Part shown: piece after piece, positions 25,154-34,412 of the stretch
Numbering within the stretch: position 1 is the stretch's first letter
How the letters are laid out: every line of letters starts with the position of its first letter
Origin: Deltaproteobacteria bacterium
GTDB taxonomy: Bacteria > Myxococcota_A > UBA9042 > PHBI01
Reading direction: 5' to 3'
NCBI GenBank assembly: GCA_020632715.1
Contig: JACKFA010000003.1
Span: 124,001 to 188,000, forward strand
Length of the DNA stretch: 64,000 nucleotides
Program-made: the position numbers and the translations under genes
The notes under the pieces: generated by a model
What the model was told of the DNA's origin: nothing
Database searches by the model: none
The model's input: only the letters and a program-made list of their open reading frames with translations

Positions 25154-26698
25154 CTATGCGGCGTCTGCATAGAGGCAGGGAGCTGGCACGGTCGTCTGGA
25201 ACAAGCGCGGCGGCGCGGTCACCCAAGGGCAACAGTCCCCGGGGACTGCTCCAACGCCTCCCCCAGGGAAAAAGCAGCCGCAGCAGGCGCCGTGGAGATG
25301 TGTGAAACCCGGTGGTCGGCGCCCGGAGGGCGGCCGACCGCCGGGTTTTCCAAGGCGATATGGGCAACTCGGTGTTCCCCGCCGGCGGCGGGAACGCCGA
25401 GTTGTCAAGGGGGTGTGGGCGGCCTCGGGGGGAGGCTCGGGGGCAGGCCGCGCAGCGGGCTGTCCCCAGCCTCTCCCCAGGCCGTCCATCACCGCCGCGG
25501 GGCGCGGGGCGCAGCGCCCGGCGGCATCTCCACGGCGCGGTAGCGCCGCGTCGCCCGTAGCTCCCCCCCTACCACCGACACCCCGGTCGCTGGCCCGTCG
25601 CGACGCGACCCTGCTCCGCACGAGCTCCGCGCCGAGCAAGCGCCGCGCGGCGGCCTGGTTGTGTGCGTTGCACAAGACCCTCCCGTTCTCGGCCACGCTC
25701 GCGCCCCCGTGAGCCCAGGGCTCGACGTGGTCGAGGGTGAGCCAGCGCGTCTCGCTGCAGCGCGCACCGGTGGCGGTGTCGACGTGGCTGCACTGGAGGC
25801 CGTCGCGGGCGACGATCGCGCGGCGGTCGGCCTTGGAGAACGCCCGTCGGGCGTTCGTCGGCGCCGTGGCCTTCGTCTCCCGGGCCTTCCGCGGCTTCGC
25901 CCCGACGCCGAAGCGCTCCTTGACGAGCTTCGCCTCGAGGAGCTCGAGGGCGGCGTCGAGCAGGCCCTCGACGGAGCGAGCCTCGGCGCTCCGGTGGCTC
26001 GTGAGGGCGGCGAGTCGGGCGAGGCGGTCGCGGGTGGCGCTGCTGATGGTGACGGTGAGCTTGTGGCGCTCGGCGGAGAGCGGCGCGACGTCGGCCCGGC
26101 GCTCCAACTTCGGAGCGGGAGCCGAGGTCTTCCGAGCGTCCGTCGCGTCGTTCACGACGGGAACAGATGACGATATCGGCAGCGACGGCGTCGTCGCCGT
26201 CACACCGCGCGACGGCGCAGGCAGCTTCCGGATCGACGGCGCCACGTCCGGCCGCGGGAACCGCGCCGCGAGGAGCGCCTCGATCTCGCGCTTCGACTTG
26301 CCGCAGGCGGCGTCGATGAGCGCCCGTGCGTTCTCGTCGGTGAGCTTCGCCGCGAGGAGCACGACGCCGGCGAGGTGCAGCCGCCCGGCGCGGACACGGT
26401 CGAGGAGGAGTGGGAACCGCCGCGTCGCCCGCGCGGCCTGGATCTTCTTGGCCGCCTCTCCCTCGGACCAGTTGAGCTCGCCGAGGCAGTACGCGAACAG
26501 CGAGCCGAACGGCTTCTCGGCCCAGGCGTCGGTGCGGTCGACCTCACCGAGGAGGCGCAGGACGTCGGCGGTCTTCTCGAAGGACGACGCCGCGTGGCGC
26601 GCGAGCTCGGCGAGCAGCGCGTGGGGCTTCGTGGCGTTGGGCTGAACTCTGGGCATCGTGGTCGTGGTCTGCGACAGATGCGTCGTGGCGACGTTCAT
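25154..26698 (-). CDS. DUF222-type HNH endonuclease domain protein
   Basis: 514 residues as an open frame. The N-terminal 130 residues are helical and DUF222-like (LLGEVDRTDAWAEKPFGSLF, LTDENARALIDAACGKSKRE). Residues about 200-250 are a second helical segment. The HNH nuclease motif lies near 295-350: CSHVDTATGARC, then LTLDHVEPWAHGGASVAENG and LCNAHNQAAARRLLG, keeping the Cys pair, the His of DHV, the Asn and the final His. The last roughly 130 residues are low-complexity and are encoded by the reverse strand of the cloverleaf element at 25286-25539, so the functional protein may end near residue 360. Such proteins are common in repeated or mobile loci. It is neither IscB nor Cas9: no RuvC motifs are seen. 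Confidence 0.75.
   Translation of the reverse strand: MNVATTHLSQTTTTMPRVQPNATKPHALLAELARHAASSFEKTADVLRLLGEVDRTDAWAEKPFGSLFAYCLGELNWSEGEAAKKIQAARATRRFPLLLDRVRAGRLHLAGVVLLAAKLTDENARALIDAACGKSKREIEALLAARFPRPDVAPSIRKLPAPSRGVTATTPSLPISSSVPVVNDATDARKTSAPAPKLERRADVAPLSAERHKLTVTISSATRDRLARLAALTSHRSAEARSVEGLLDAALELLEAKLVKERFGVGAKPRKARETKATAPTNARRAFSKADRRAIVARDGLQCSHVDTATGARCSETRWLTLDHVEPWAHGGASVAENGRVLCNAHNQAAARRLLGAELVRSRVASRRASDRGVGGRGGATGDAALPRRGDAAGRCAPRPAAVMDGLGRGWGQPAARPAPEPPPEAAHTPLTTRRSRRRRGTPSCPYRLGKPGGRPPSGRRPPGFTHLHGACCGCFFPGGGVGAVPGDCCPWVTAPPRLFQTTVPAPCLYADAA
25233..25248. repeat. 16-bp palindrome CAGTCCCCGGGGACTG (left copy)
   Basis: Perfect 16-bp palindrome about 40 bases outside the left cloverleaf element. 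Identical copies occur at 27275-27290 and 27349-27364 on the other side of the HNH gene. It resembles a REP-type or protein-binding palindrome. Confidence 0.8.
25286..25539 (+). repeat. Cloverleaf-like structured element, copy A
   Basis: A 14-bp closing stem (25287-25300 with 25525-25538: GCGCCGTGGAGATG / CATCTCCACGGCGC) encloses several hairpins. P2 starts AAACCCGG and ends CCGGGTTT. P3 starts CAACTCGGTG and ends CGCCGAGTTG, with a T/G wobble. P4 starts GGGCGGCCT and ends AGGCCGTCC, with a G/T wobble. A variable hairpin precedes the closing strand. Hairpin tips are three-base GNN loops. The segments between stems match copy B closely while stem interiors differ but stay paired. Homology to copy B extends about 20 bases upstream (GGGAAAAAGCAGCCGCAGCA). 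Confidence 0.8.
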
Positions 26699-26973
26699 TG
26701 GGGCTCGCTCCGGGGCGTTTCATCGTTGGAATTCCCTTATAGCACGGGGTCTTGAGCGTCGGGCTTGCCCCTCCAGGACGCTCCAGGTTCGACGAACGGC
26801 CCCTCATCCACCTCGCGCGGTGGCTCGACCTTGATCAGCGCGCTGTGCGGGCTCCTGGGGCCGAGCTCGGCCATTCTGGCGGAGATGCGCGTCGTCGACG
26901 GGGTGTTGGTCGTAGGTGCGTCAAGCGAAAAGTGACGTGTTTTCGGTTTCTTGGGTGGGTTCAGGGCTCCGTG
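26699..26973. other. Spacer between HNH gene start and cloverleaf copy B
   Basis: 275 bases without a credible gene, somewhat richer in A/T than its surroundings (TTTTCGGTTTCTTGGG). On the minus strand TATAAG at 26741-26736 is a possible -10 element for the HNH gene, about 40 bases before its ATG, but no convincing -35 is visible. Confidence 0.4.
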
Positions 26974-27213
26974 GGCGCCGTGGAGATGCCGGCGATGCCG
27001 GGGGCGTGGACGGCCTGGGGACAGCCCTCGGGGCTCCGGGGGCTGCGCCCCCGGGCCCCTCGGCCTGTCCCCGAGGCCGCCCACACTTGGACAACTCGGC
27101 GGTTGGCTGGCCTTCGGCCGCCAACCACCGAGTTGCCCAATCGCCTTGAAAACCTCGGGTCCTGGCGGCCTGCGGCCACCAGGGCCCGAGGTTTCCCACA
27201 TCTCCACGGCGCC
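26974..27213 (-). repeat. Cloverleaf-like structured element, copy B (inverted relative to A)
   Basis: Closing stem of 15 bp (GGCGCCGTGGAGATG at 26974-26988 with its complement at 27199-27213). Read on the minus strand it has the same order of hairpins as copy A: P2 (AAACCTCGGG...CCCGAGGTTT), P3 (CAACTCGGTGGTTGGC...CCGAGTTG) and P4 (GGGCGGCCT...AGGCCGTCC). The triloops are GCA, GAA and GCA. The P2 and P3 interiors differ from copy A in both strands of the stem, i.e. compensatory change. The two copies lie 1.4 kb apart, head to head around the HNH gene. Confidence 0.8.
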
Positions 27214-27274
27214 TGCTGCGACTGCTTTTCCCCCGGGAGGTTGGTCGGCTGGTCGCTTACATTGCTTTACATTG

Positions 27275-27364
27275 CAGTCCCCGGGGACTGTGGCTCTCGC
27301 GTCACGCTGCATGCAGTCCCCGGGGTGCGCTCGCGTTCACGCTGCGTGCAGTCCCCGGGGACTG
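27275..27364 (+). repeat. Three spaced copies of the CAGTCCCCGGGG palindrome
   Basis: Full 16-bp palindromes at 27275-27290 and 27349-27364 and a half-degenerate copy (CAGTCCCCGGGG) at 27314-27325. They are separated by about 23 bases carrying CTCGCGTTCACGCTGCGT-like sequence, giving a unit of 35-39 bases. A TTACATTGC direct repeat lies just before. The array sits upstream of the response-regulator gene and outside copy B, so it may be part of the HNH element, an operator array, or both. Confidence 0.75.
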
Positions 27365-27368
27365 TGGT

Positions 27369-27383
27369 GTGAACGGCGTTCAC
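27369..27383. promoter_or_regulatory. Inverted repeat GTGAAC-GGC-GTTCAC upstream of response regulator
   Basis: Perfect 6-bp arms with a 3-base spacer, about 70 bases before the response-regulator ATG. The size and place suit a dimeric regulator site. No experimental analogue is known to me. Confidence 0.35.
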
Positions 27384-27451
27384 GCTGGCCTGTCCCCGGA
27401 TTTTGCCCTCGCCTTACACCCTTCCTCGCGTGCCGCGCGTATCATGCCGGC

Positions 27452-28134
<683 letters not shown>

Positions 28135-28138
<4 letters not shown>

Positions 28139-30318
28139 GGCGCGCCCTGCGGCTCCGCCCCGCGATCGTCGCGGGCGCCCTCGCGCTCGTCGCCGTCGCG
28201 CTCCCGACCGGCGCCTGGCTCGTCGCCGAGCTGCGCTCCTTCGAGCACGAGCGGGCCGCCCTCCTCGCCGCCCCCGCCGCCGAGGCCGAGGCGGCCGCCG
28301 GCCGCATCGCCGCCCGCGTCGACGGCCGCGTCACGGCGCTCCTCGCCCGCGAGGGCGAGCGCCCGATCTTCCACTACCAGAACCTCTTCGTCGACGCGCG
28401 CGCCGCCTCCGAGGGGCTCGCCGTGACGCCGTCGCCCCTCGCCGCGGGCCCCCCCGACCCGCTCATGGCCGACCCCTTCGAGGTCGACGCCGCCGGCGAG
28501 GTCGGCCTCCCCACCCTGAACCCCGACTACGCCGCCCTCTCGAACGACCAGCGCGCCCAGGAGGCCGTGCGGGCGCGGCTCGCCGCCACCGTCGGTCCCT
28601 ACGTCGCCGCCCTCCGCGACCGCGAGGCGCTCGCGCCCGAGCCGCGCGCCGCCGTCGCGATCGCGGCCGCCGAGCACCCCACCGCGCCGCCCCCCGAGGA
28701 GGTTCAGGTCGCCGTGAACGCGCCTCCCCAGGCGCCCACCCAGGCCCCCGCGCGCGCGGCCCGGCGGCCGGTTCAGGCGCCGATGAACGCCGCCAAGGCG
28801 ACGCCACCCGTGGAGGCCGAGCAGGTCCAGGAGGCGGTCCAGGAGCAGGCCCCCGTCCAGCTCGCCGCGCTCGGCAACGGCGGACAGCTCGTCGAGCAGC
28901 GCATCGGCGGCGACAACTACCTCAGCAACGTCAACGCCAACGAGGTCTACTACCAGATCCAGCTCAACAAGGGCGAAGACATCGCGCCGCCGCAGAAGCG
29001 CGGCGTCGTGCCGCAAGTGAAGGGGAGCGCGGCCGCCGCCCCCGCCCGCGCCCCCGCGAAGGTCGCGGCACCGCGCAAGCGGCCGCCTGCCCCGGCCACC
29101 GCGCCGGCCCCCACCGAGCCTGCGCCCCCGCCCCCCGTCGAGCCCCCGCCCGACCCGCCGCCCGCGCCCCCCGAGGTCACCGTGCGCGTCGGCGCCTTCG
29201 CGCTCCACACCGTCCCCCGCGATGACGACGGCCCCGCCGAGCTCTTCGCCCTCCGCCGCGTCGCCACCCCCGACGGCGAGCGCACGCAGGGCTTCCGCCT
29301 CGCCCAGGACGAGCTCGCGCCCCTCCTCGCCGAGGGCGACCTCACGGGCCGCCTCGTCCCCGGGCCCGCGACCGACACCACCCCCGGCGCGGCCCTCCTC
29401 CAGCTCCCCGGCGACGCCTGGCACGTCGAGGTGCCGTTCGCGGCCGCCGCGGCCTCGGCCCGCGCCGAGGTCGACGACCGCGCCGCCGCCATCCGCCTCC
29501 GCGTCGCCCTCGGTGGCCTCCTCGCGCTCCTCGCCGCGGCCGCCGTCGTCGCGATGGTCGTCCACAGCGAGCGCCTCGCGCGCCGCCGCGCCGAGTTCGC
29601 CGCCGCCGCCGCGCACGAGCTGCGCACCCCCCTCGCGGGCGTCCGCATGTACGGCGAGATGCTCGCCGAGGGGCTCGGGAACCCCGAGCGCCACAAGACC
29701 TACGCCAAGCGCGTCGCCGCCGAGGCCGAGCGCCTCGGGCGCGTCGTCGCGAACGTGCTCGAGTTCACGCGCCTCGAGCGCGGGAGCCTCGCCGTCCGCC
29801 CGACCCCCGGAGATCTCGCGCAGGCCGTGACCGAGATCGTCACGCGCGTCGAGGCGGCCGCCCTCGCTGCCGGCGCGGAGGTCGTGCTCACCGTCCCCGA
29901 CGCGCCGATCCCCGAGGTCACCTTCGATCGCGACGCCGTCGCGCAGATCCTCGCGAACCTCGTCGACAACGCCGAGAAGTACGGCCGCGGCGCGGCCGAT
30001 CGGCGCGTCGAGGTCGAGGTCGCCGCGACCCCCATCGGCGCCGAGATCGCCGTCCGCGACCGTGGCCCGGGCGTCCCGCGCCGGCTCGAGCGCCGCCTCT
30101 TCCGCGCCTTCGAGCGCGGCGGCGACGCCGATCAGCCCGCGGGCCTCGGCCTCGGCCTCTCGCTCGCCCAGGTCCTCGCGACGGGGCAGGGCGGCGCGCT
30201 CCGCTACGCCCCGCGCCCCGGCGGCGGGAGCGCGTTCACGCTCACGCTCCCGTGGGCCGCCCCCAAGGGATCGCCCGCTCGCCCCGGCGCCGCGCGGGCC
30301 GACGCCACGCCGGACTAG
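28135..30318 (+). CDS. Membrane sensor histidine kinase
   Basis: 727 residues, starting at a GTG that overlaps the regulator stop. One membrane helix near residues 10-32, then an unusually long extracytoplasmic part of about 425 residues containing Ala/Pro-rich stretches (about 185-235 and 300-350) and a neutral NYLSNVNANEVYYQIQLN segment, then a second helix near 460-478. The HisKA motif AAAHELRTPLAGVRMYGEML carries His494. The ATPase domain has the N box NLVDNAEKYGRG, G1 DRGPGVP and G2 GLGLGLSL. It autophosphorylates and passes phosphate to the regulator. The proline-rich sensor region resembles no ligand-binding fold I know. Confidence 0.9.
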
Positions 30319-30363
30319 CTACGGCTTTCGGTCGGCGGGGTTCTGACATATCCTCCCGCCCCC

Positions 30364-32034
30364 ATGGCCCGAGTATCTCAAGCGGAGCTCGTCCGCGTCC
30401 TGACCGGCATCGTCGGCGCCGACAACCTGTCGACCTCGCGCCCCGACAAGGTCGCCTACAGCGCCGACTTCTGGCCGCGCGCGCAGATCTGGAAGCTCGC
30501 CGGCGAGGTCGAGCGCTACCCGCCCGACTGTGTCGTGTGGCCCAAGGACACCGCGGAGATCACGCAGATCCTCGCGTACTGCCACGAGCACCTCATCCCC
30601 GTCGTGCCCTTCGGGGGCGGCTCGGGCGTCTGCGGCGGCACCGTCCCGATCCGCGGCGGCGTCGTCATCGACGTGAAGCGCCTGCGCCGCGTCCTCGCCG
30701 TCGATCCCGTCTCGCTCACGGTCTCCGCGGAGGCCGGCATCAACGGGCAGCACATCGAGGACCACCTGAACGCCGCGGGCCTCACCCTCGGCCACTTCCC
30801 CTCGAGCATCATGTGCTCGACCCTCGGCGGCTGGCTCGCCGCGCGCTCGGCCGGGCAGTTCTCCTCGCGCTACGGCAAGATCGAGGACATGGTCCTCGGC
30901 CTCAAGGTCGCGACCCCCGACGGCGCCGTCCTCGACACCGCCGAGCGCGCCCCGGGCGCCCCCGACTGGACCCAGCTCATCGTCGGCTCCGAGGGCACCC
31001 TCGGCGTCATCACCGAGGCCGTCCTGAAGGTGCAGCCCCTCCCCGAGGCGCGGCGCCTCCGCGCCTACCGCTTCCGCCACCTCGCCGACGGGCTCAAGGG
31101 CGCCCGCGCCGTCATGCAGGCGGGCCTCCGCCCCATCGTGCTGCGCCTCTACGACCCCTTCGACAGCCTCATGGCCTTCGGGAAGGATCCGGAGCAGAAG
31201 ACGAGCCCGCGCACGCGCCCCTTCGACGCCATCCGCTCGCTGCTCTCGTCGCCGAGCGGCGGCGCGCACGACGACGCGCCCGCGAAGAAGGTGCCCGGCT
31301 TCCTCGCGAAGCGCCTCGAGCCCTGGTCGAAGAAAGCCAAGCACGCCGCGATCACGACGGCGCTGTCGGCGCCCACGCTCCTGAACCGACTCGCGCAGGC
31401 GGCCCCCTCGCCGTGCCTCATGATCGTCGGCTTCGAGGGCCCCGCGGAGGCCATCCACGCCGACGCGATCGCCGCCGACGAGCTCCTCACCGCCTGCGGC
31501 GGCGTCGACGCCGGCGCGCGCCTCGGCGAGAGCTGGCTCGAGCACCGCTACGCCGTGTCCTTCAAGCAGTCGCGCCTCTATCAGCTCGGCGCCTTCGTCG
31601 ACACGATGGAGGTCGCGACCACGTGGGACCGCCTCGAGACGCTCTACCACGGCGTCCGGAGCGCGCTCTCGCCGCACGTCTTCATCATGGCGCACTTCAG
31701 CCACGCCTACCGCGAGGGCTGCAGCATCTACTTCACCTTCGCCGGCTACCGGAAGGACGCCGCGCGCCTCGAGCAGCACTACGAGCGCGTCTGGCAGCTC
31801 GCGACGGACGCCGTCGTCGCGAACGGCGGCACCGTCTCGCACCACCACGGCGTCGGGCTCTCGAAGATGGCCGCCATGCCGCGCGAGCACGGCGAGATGC
31901 TGCGCGTCTGGCGCGCGCTGAAGGACGCCATCGACCCGCACGGCGTCATGAACCCCGGCAAGCTCTTCCCGGACACGACCGAGGTCGCCGCAGGCAGCGC
32001 CGGCGGCGCCGCGAGGAGCATGGTGCGCTCGTGA
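30364..32034 (+). CDS. AGPS-like FAD-dependent oxidase (alkylglycerone-phosphate synthase family)
   Basis: 556 residues. The PCMH-type FAD domain has VPFGGGSGVCGGTVP and GSEGTLGVITEAVLK. SAGQFSSRYGKIEDMVLGLK and the C-terminal segments HFSHAYREGCSIYFTFAG and SHHHGVGLSKM (His493-495) match alkyl-DHAP synthase more than glycolate oxidase GlcD. AGPS enzymes exchange the acyl group of acyl-DHAP for a fatty alcohol, making the ether bond. It is followed by GlcE-like and GlcF-like genes, so it may instead, or also, be a redox subunit of a three-part oxidase. First gene of an operon reaching 38858. Confidence 0.8.
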   Translation: MARVSQAELVRVLTGIVGADNLSTSRPDKVAYSADFWPRAQIWKLAGEVERYPPDCVVWPKDTAEITQILAYCHEHLIPVVPFGGGSGVCGGTVPIRGGVVIDVKRLRRVLAVDPVSLTVSAEAGINGQHIEDHLNAAGLTLGHFPSSIMCSTLGGWLAARSAGQFSSRYGKIEDMVLGLKVATPDGAVLDTAERAPGAPDWTQLIVGSEGTLGVITEAVLKVQPLPEARRLRAYRFRHLADGLKGARAVMQAGLRPIVLRLYDPFDSLMAFGKDPEQKTSPRTRPFDAIRSLLSSPSGGAHDDAPAKKVPGFLAKRLEPWSKKAKHAAITTALSAPTLLNRLAQAAPSPCLMIVGFEGPAEAIHADAIAADELLTACGGVDAGARLGESWLEHRYAVSFKQSRLYQLGAFVDTMEVATTWDRLETLYHGVRSALSPHVFIMAHFSHAYREGCSIYFTFAGYRKDAARLEQHYERVWQLATDAVVANGGTVSHHHGVGLSKMAAMPREHGEMLRVWRALKDAIDPHGVMNPGKLFPDTTEVAAGSAGGAARSMVRS

Positions 32035-33245
32035 TGTCCTCCCGCCCGCACGCCGTCGGCTACCTCGACGAGCTCCGCCAGATCGTGCCGACCGAGCAGA
32101 TCGAGCCCCAGCTCGACGGCGACGAGGGCGGCGGGAGCTGGGCCGTCGAGCCCGCCACCCAGGTCGAGCTCGTGGAGGTCCTGCGCTGGGCGAACCAGCG
32201 CCACGCCGCCGTCTTCACGCGGCACCCGCGCCGGAGCGACGCGCAGCCCCCCTTCTCGAGGCGCCCGCGCATCTACCTCCGCGGCCGCCGCATGAAGCGC
32301 GTGAAGGACCTCGACGTCGTGAGCGGCACGATCACGGTGCAGTCGGGCATCACGATGGCCGAGCTCGACGAGCTCCTCGGCGAGCGCTCGTTCACGACCG
32401 GCTTCCCGACGCGGCCCTGGCGCCAGGAGTCGCTCGGCGCCGTGCTCGCCGCGGCCCTCGACGCCCACTGGGGCCCGCGCTACGGCGCCATGGAGAGCGA
32501 GGTCGTCTCGCTCGGCGTCGTCTTCCCGGACGGCACCGCGGCCGGCGGTCGCGGCGCCCCGCGGCGCGCCGTCGGGCCCGACTTCGACCGCCTCTTCCTC
32601 GGCTCGCGCGGCCGCTTCGGCATCATCTACGAGGCGACGCTCCGCATCTACCCGAGCGCCGGGCGCGTGGCGCTCTCCTACGCCGCGCCCGACCTCGCCA
32701 CGGCGCTCGCGACCGTCCACGCCGGGCTCCTCGCCGGGCTCGACCCGCGCGCCGTCGAGATCGTGACGCCCGCGCCGGACCGCGAGTGGGGCAAGAAGCG
32801 CGTGGGGCTCACCGCGCAGAACCCCGTGCTCGTGCTGGTCGAGCCCTGGGGCCCCATCGCGGGGCGGCCGGTGTCGTGGGTCGACGACCACTTCGCCGAG
32901 AAGCTCGTGAAGCTCGAGCCGCCCGTCGGCTGGAACGTGCACGAGGGGCTCCTCCCGGCGCCGCGCGCGTGGACGGCGCCCGTCGTCGCGCTCTCGTGGC
33001 GCGAGCTCGAGGCGCTCGCCGCGGAGCTCGGCGGCGACGTGCCCGCCGGGCTCTGGCTCGTCCGCTGCTCCGAGCACGGCGGCTGGCTGTCGGTCGCCGC
33101 CGGCATCGAGGGGCAGGCCGCGGACACCGTCCGCGCCGCGCTCGTCGCCCACTCGGTGCAGAAGCCGACGATGTGGAAGCGCATCCAGGACCAGCTGAAG
33201 GCCGAGCTCGACCCCAAGGACATCCTGAACCCCGGCCTCGGCTGA
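32034..33245 (+). CDS. FAD-binding oxidase subunit (GlcE-like)
   Basis: 403 residues. It keeps a PCMH-type FAD fold in outline (VQSGITMAELDELLGERSF, FLGSRGRFGIIYEATLRIYP) and ends KDILNPGLG like the GlcD/AGPS family, but the Gly-rich pyrophosphate loop is poor. That recalls GlcE, the second, non-catalytic FAD-like subunit of glycolate oxidase. ATG at 32034 overlaps the preceding stop (TGATG). Role inferred: partner of the AGPS-like protein. Confidence 0.72.
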   Translation: MSSRPHAVGYLDELRQIVPTEQIEPQLDGDEGGGSWAVEPATQVELVEVLRWANQRHAAVFTRHPRRSDAQPPFSRRPRIYLRGRRMKRVKDLDVVSGTITVQSGITMAELDELLGERSFTTGFPTRPWRQESLGAVLAAALDAHWGPRYGAMESEVVSLGVVFPDGTAAGGRGAPRRAVGPDFDRLFLGSRGRFGIIYEATLRIYPSAGRVALSYAAPDLATALATVHAGLLAGLDPRAVEIVTPAPDREWGKKRVGLTAQNPVLVLVEPWGPIAGRPVSWVDDHFAEKLVKLEPPVGWNVHEGLLPAPRAWTAPVVALSWRELEALAAELGGDVPAGLWLVRCSEHGGWLSVAAGIEGQAADTVRAALVAHSVQKPTMWKRIQDQLKAELDPKDILNPGLG

Positions 33246-33272
33246 GAGGCCGCGGCGAGACGAAGAACGACG

Positions 33273-34412
33273 ATGGCGACCCCACCCAAGCCCCCGGGCG
33301 ACGAGAACCGCCTCGAGAGCGTCGCGAAGGCGACGGCGACCTGCGCGTTCTGCCCGAGCCTCTGCAAGCACACGTGCCCGGTCGGGACGGTCACCGCGCG
33401 CGAGAGCGCGACCCCCTGGGCGATGATGAGCGTCGTCGACCACCTGCGCACCGGGCGCGCCGAGCTCACCGACACCCTCGCGAGGACGCTCTACCTCTGC
33501 AACGGCTGCCGCGCCTGCACCGACTTCTGCGTGCACCACGTCGACGTCGAGGGGGCCCTCGTCGAGGCGCGCGCGTGGGCCGTCGAGCGCGGCGTGCGCG
33601 TGTTCCCCGAGCAGCGCTTCGTCCACCCGGACCTCACCGAGGACCAGGGCGCGCTCCGGGAGGTCCGCGCGAGCGAGCGCTACGAGGTGCGGCCCGTCTT
33701 CTCCCTCTTTCCGGGGCGCGCGACCCTCGAGCACACGCCGCAGGCCGTCGACGAGCTGCTCTCGCTCGCCGATCGCCTCGACGTGGACGCGCTCTCCTGC
33801 GGGTCGGCCGCCCAGCACGACACGGGCTACGACCTCTGGTTCGCCGGCCACCACGACGCCTTCCTGCGCCAGGCGCGCAGCGTCGTCGACGCCGTGAGCG
33901 GCGCCCAGGACCTCGTCGTGATGAGCCCCGAGGCGCTCTACATGATGAAGGTCGTGTACCCGCGCTACGGGCTCCGCATCGGCGCCGAGCTCCTCCACAC
34001 GAGCGAGTTCCTCCTGCCGCTGCTGTCCGGCGGCGTCGTCGAGCGGATCCCCGGGCGGATCGGCTACCACGACAGCTGCCACCTCGCGCGGCACCTCGGG
34101 ATCCGCGACGTACCGCGGCAGGTGCTGCGACGCCTCCTCGAGGAGCCGCCCGTCGAGCTGCCGCTCAAGGGGGCCGAGACCCTCTGCTGCGGCGGCACGG
34201 GCTGCCTCACCGAGACGCGCCCCGACGTCGCGGCCGCGATGGCGGAGGAGGTCGTCCGCTGGGCGCTCGAGGTCGGCCTCGAGCGGCTCGTCTCCTTCTC
34301 CCCCGAGTGCGTCGCGAGCCTGCGGGACGCCGCCGGGAGCCGCCTGCGTGTCGACCACGCGGTGACCCTCGCGGCCGAGGCGATCGTGAGCGACGGAGCG
34401 TCGGTCGTATGA
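33273..34412 (+). CDS. Iron-sulfur CCG-domain oxidoreductase (GlcF/HdrD-like)
   Basis: 379 residues. Two N-terminal cysteine clusters suited to [4Fe-4S] centres: CAFCPSLCKHTCPVG near 24-38 and CNGCRACTDFC near 76-86. The C-terminal CCG domain is seen in YHDSCHLARHLGIRDVPRQ and LCCGGTGCLTE. Families with this layout pass electrons between a flavoprotein and a membrane quinone or thiol carrier. Together with the two preceding FAD proteins it reconstructs a GlcDEF-type complex. The next gene overlaps by ATGA. Confidence 0.85.
   Translation: MATPPKPPGDENRLESVAKATATCAFCPSLCKHTCPVGTVTARESATPWAMMSVVDHLRTGRAELTDTLARTLYLCNGCRACTDFCVHHVDVEGALVEARAWAVERGVRVFPEQRFVHPDLTEDQGALREVRASERYEVRPVFSLFPGRATLEHTPQAVDELLSLADRLDVDALSCGSAAQHDTGYDLWFAGHHDAFLRQARSVVDAVSGAQDLVVMSPEALYMMKVVYPRYGLRIGAELLHTSEFLLPLLSGGVVERIPGRIGYHDSCHLARHLGIRDVPRQVLRRLLEEPPVELPLKGAETLCCGGTGCLTETRPDVAAAMAEEVVRWALEVGLERLVSFSPECVASLRDAAGSRLRVDHAVTLAAEAIVSDGASVV

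Noticed and set aside
25154..27213. IscB/HEARO (omega RNA) system
   Set aside because: The nuclease lacks RuvC and PLMP-type segments and has a DUF222-like front. The structured element occurs twice in inverted orientation and as a four-stem cloverleaf, unlike the single upstream omega RNA.
27269..27365. CRISPR array
   Set aside because: Only three repeat units, the repeat is a short palindrome, and the spacers resemble each other. No cas genes are nearby.
25233..27365. Ordinary insertion sequence or composite transposon
   Set aside because: No transposase motif (DDE, HUH or serine/tyrosine recombinase) and no target-site duplication could be found. Mobility by other means remains possible.
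30364..34412. Plain glycolate oxidase glcDEF
   Set aside because: Gene order and Fe-S subunit fit, but the large subunit has the AGPS-type His triplet and SHxY segments, so a simple glcD label would mislead.
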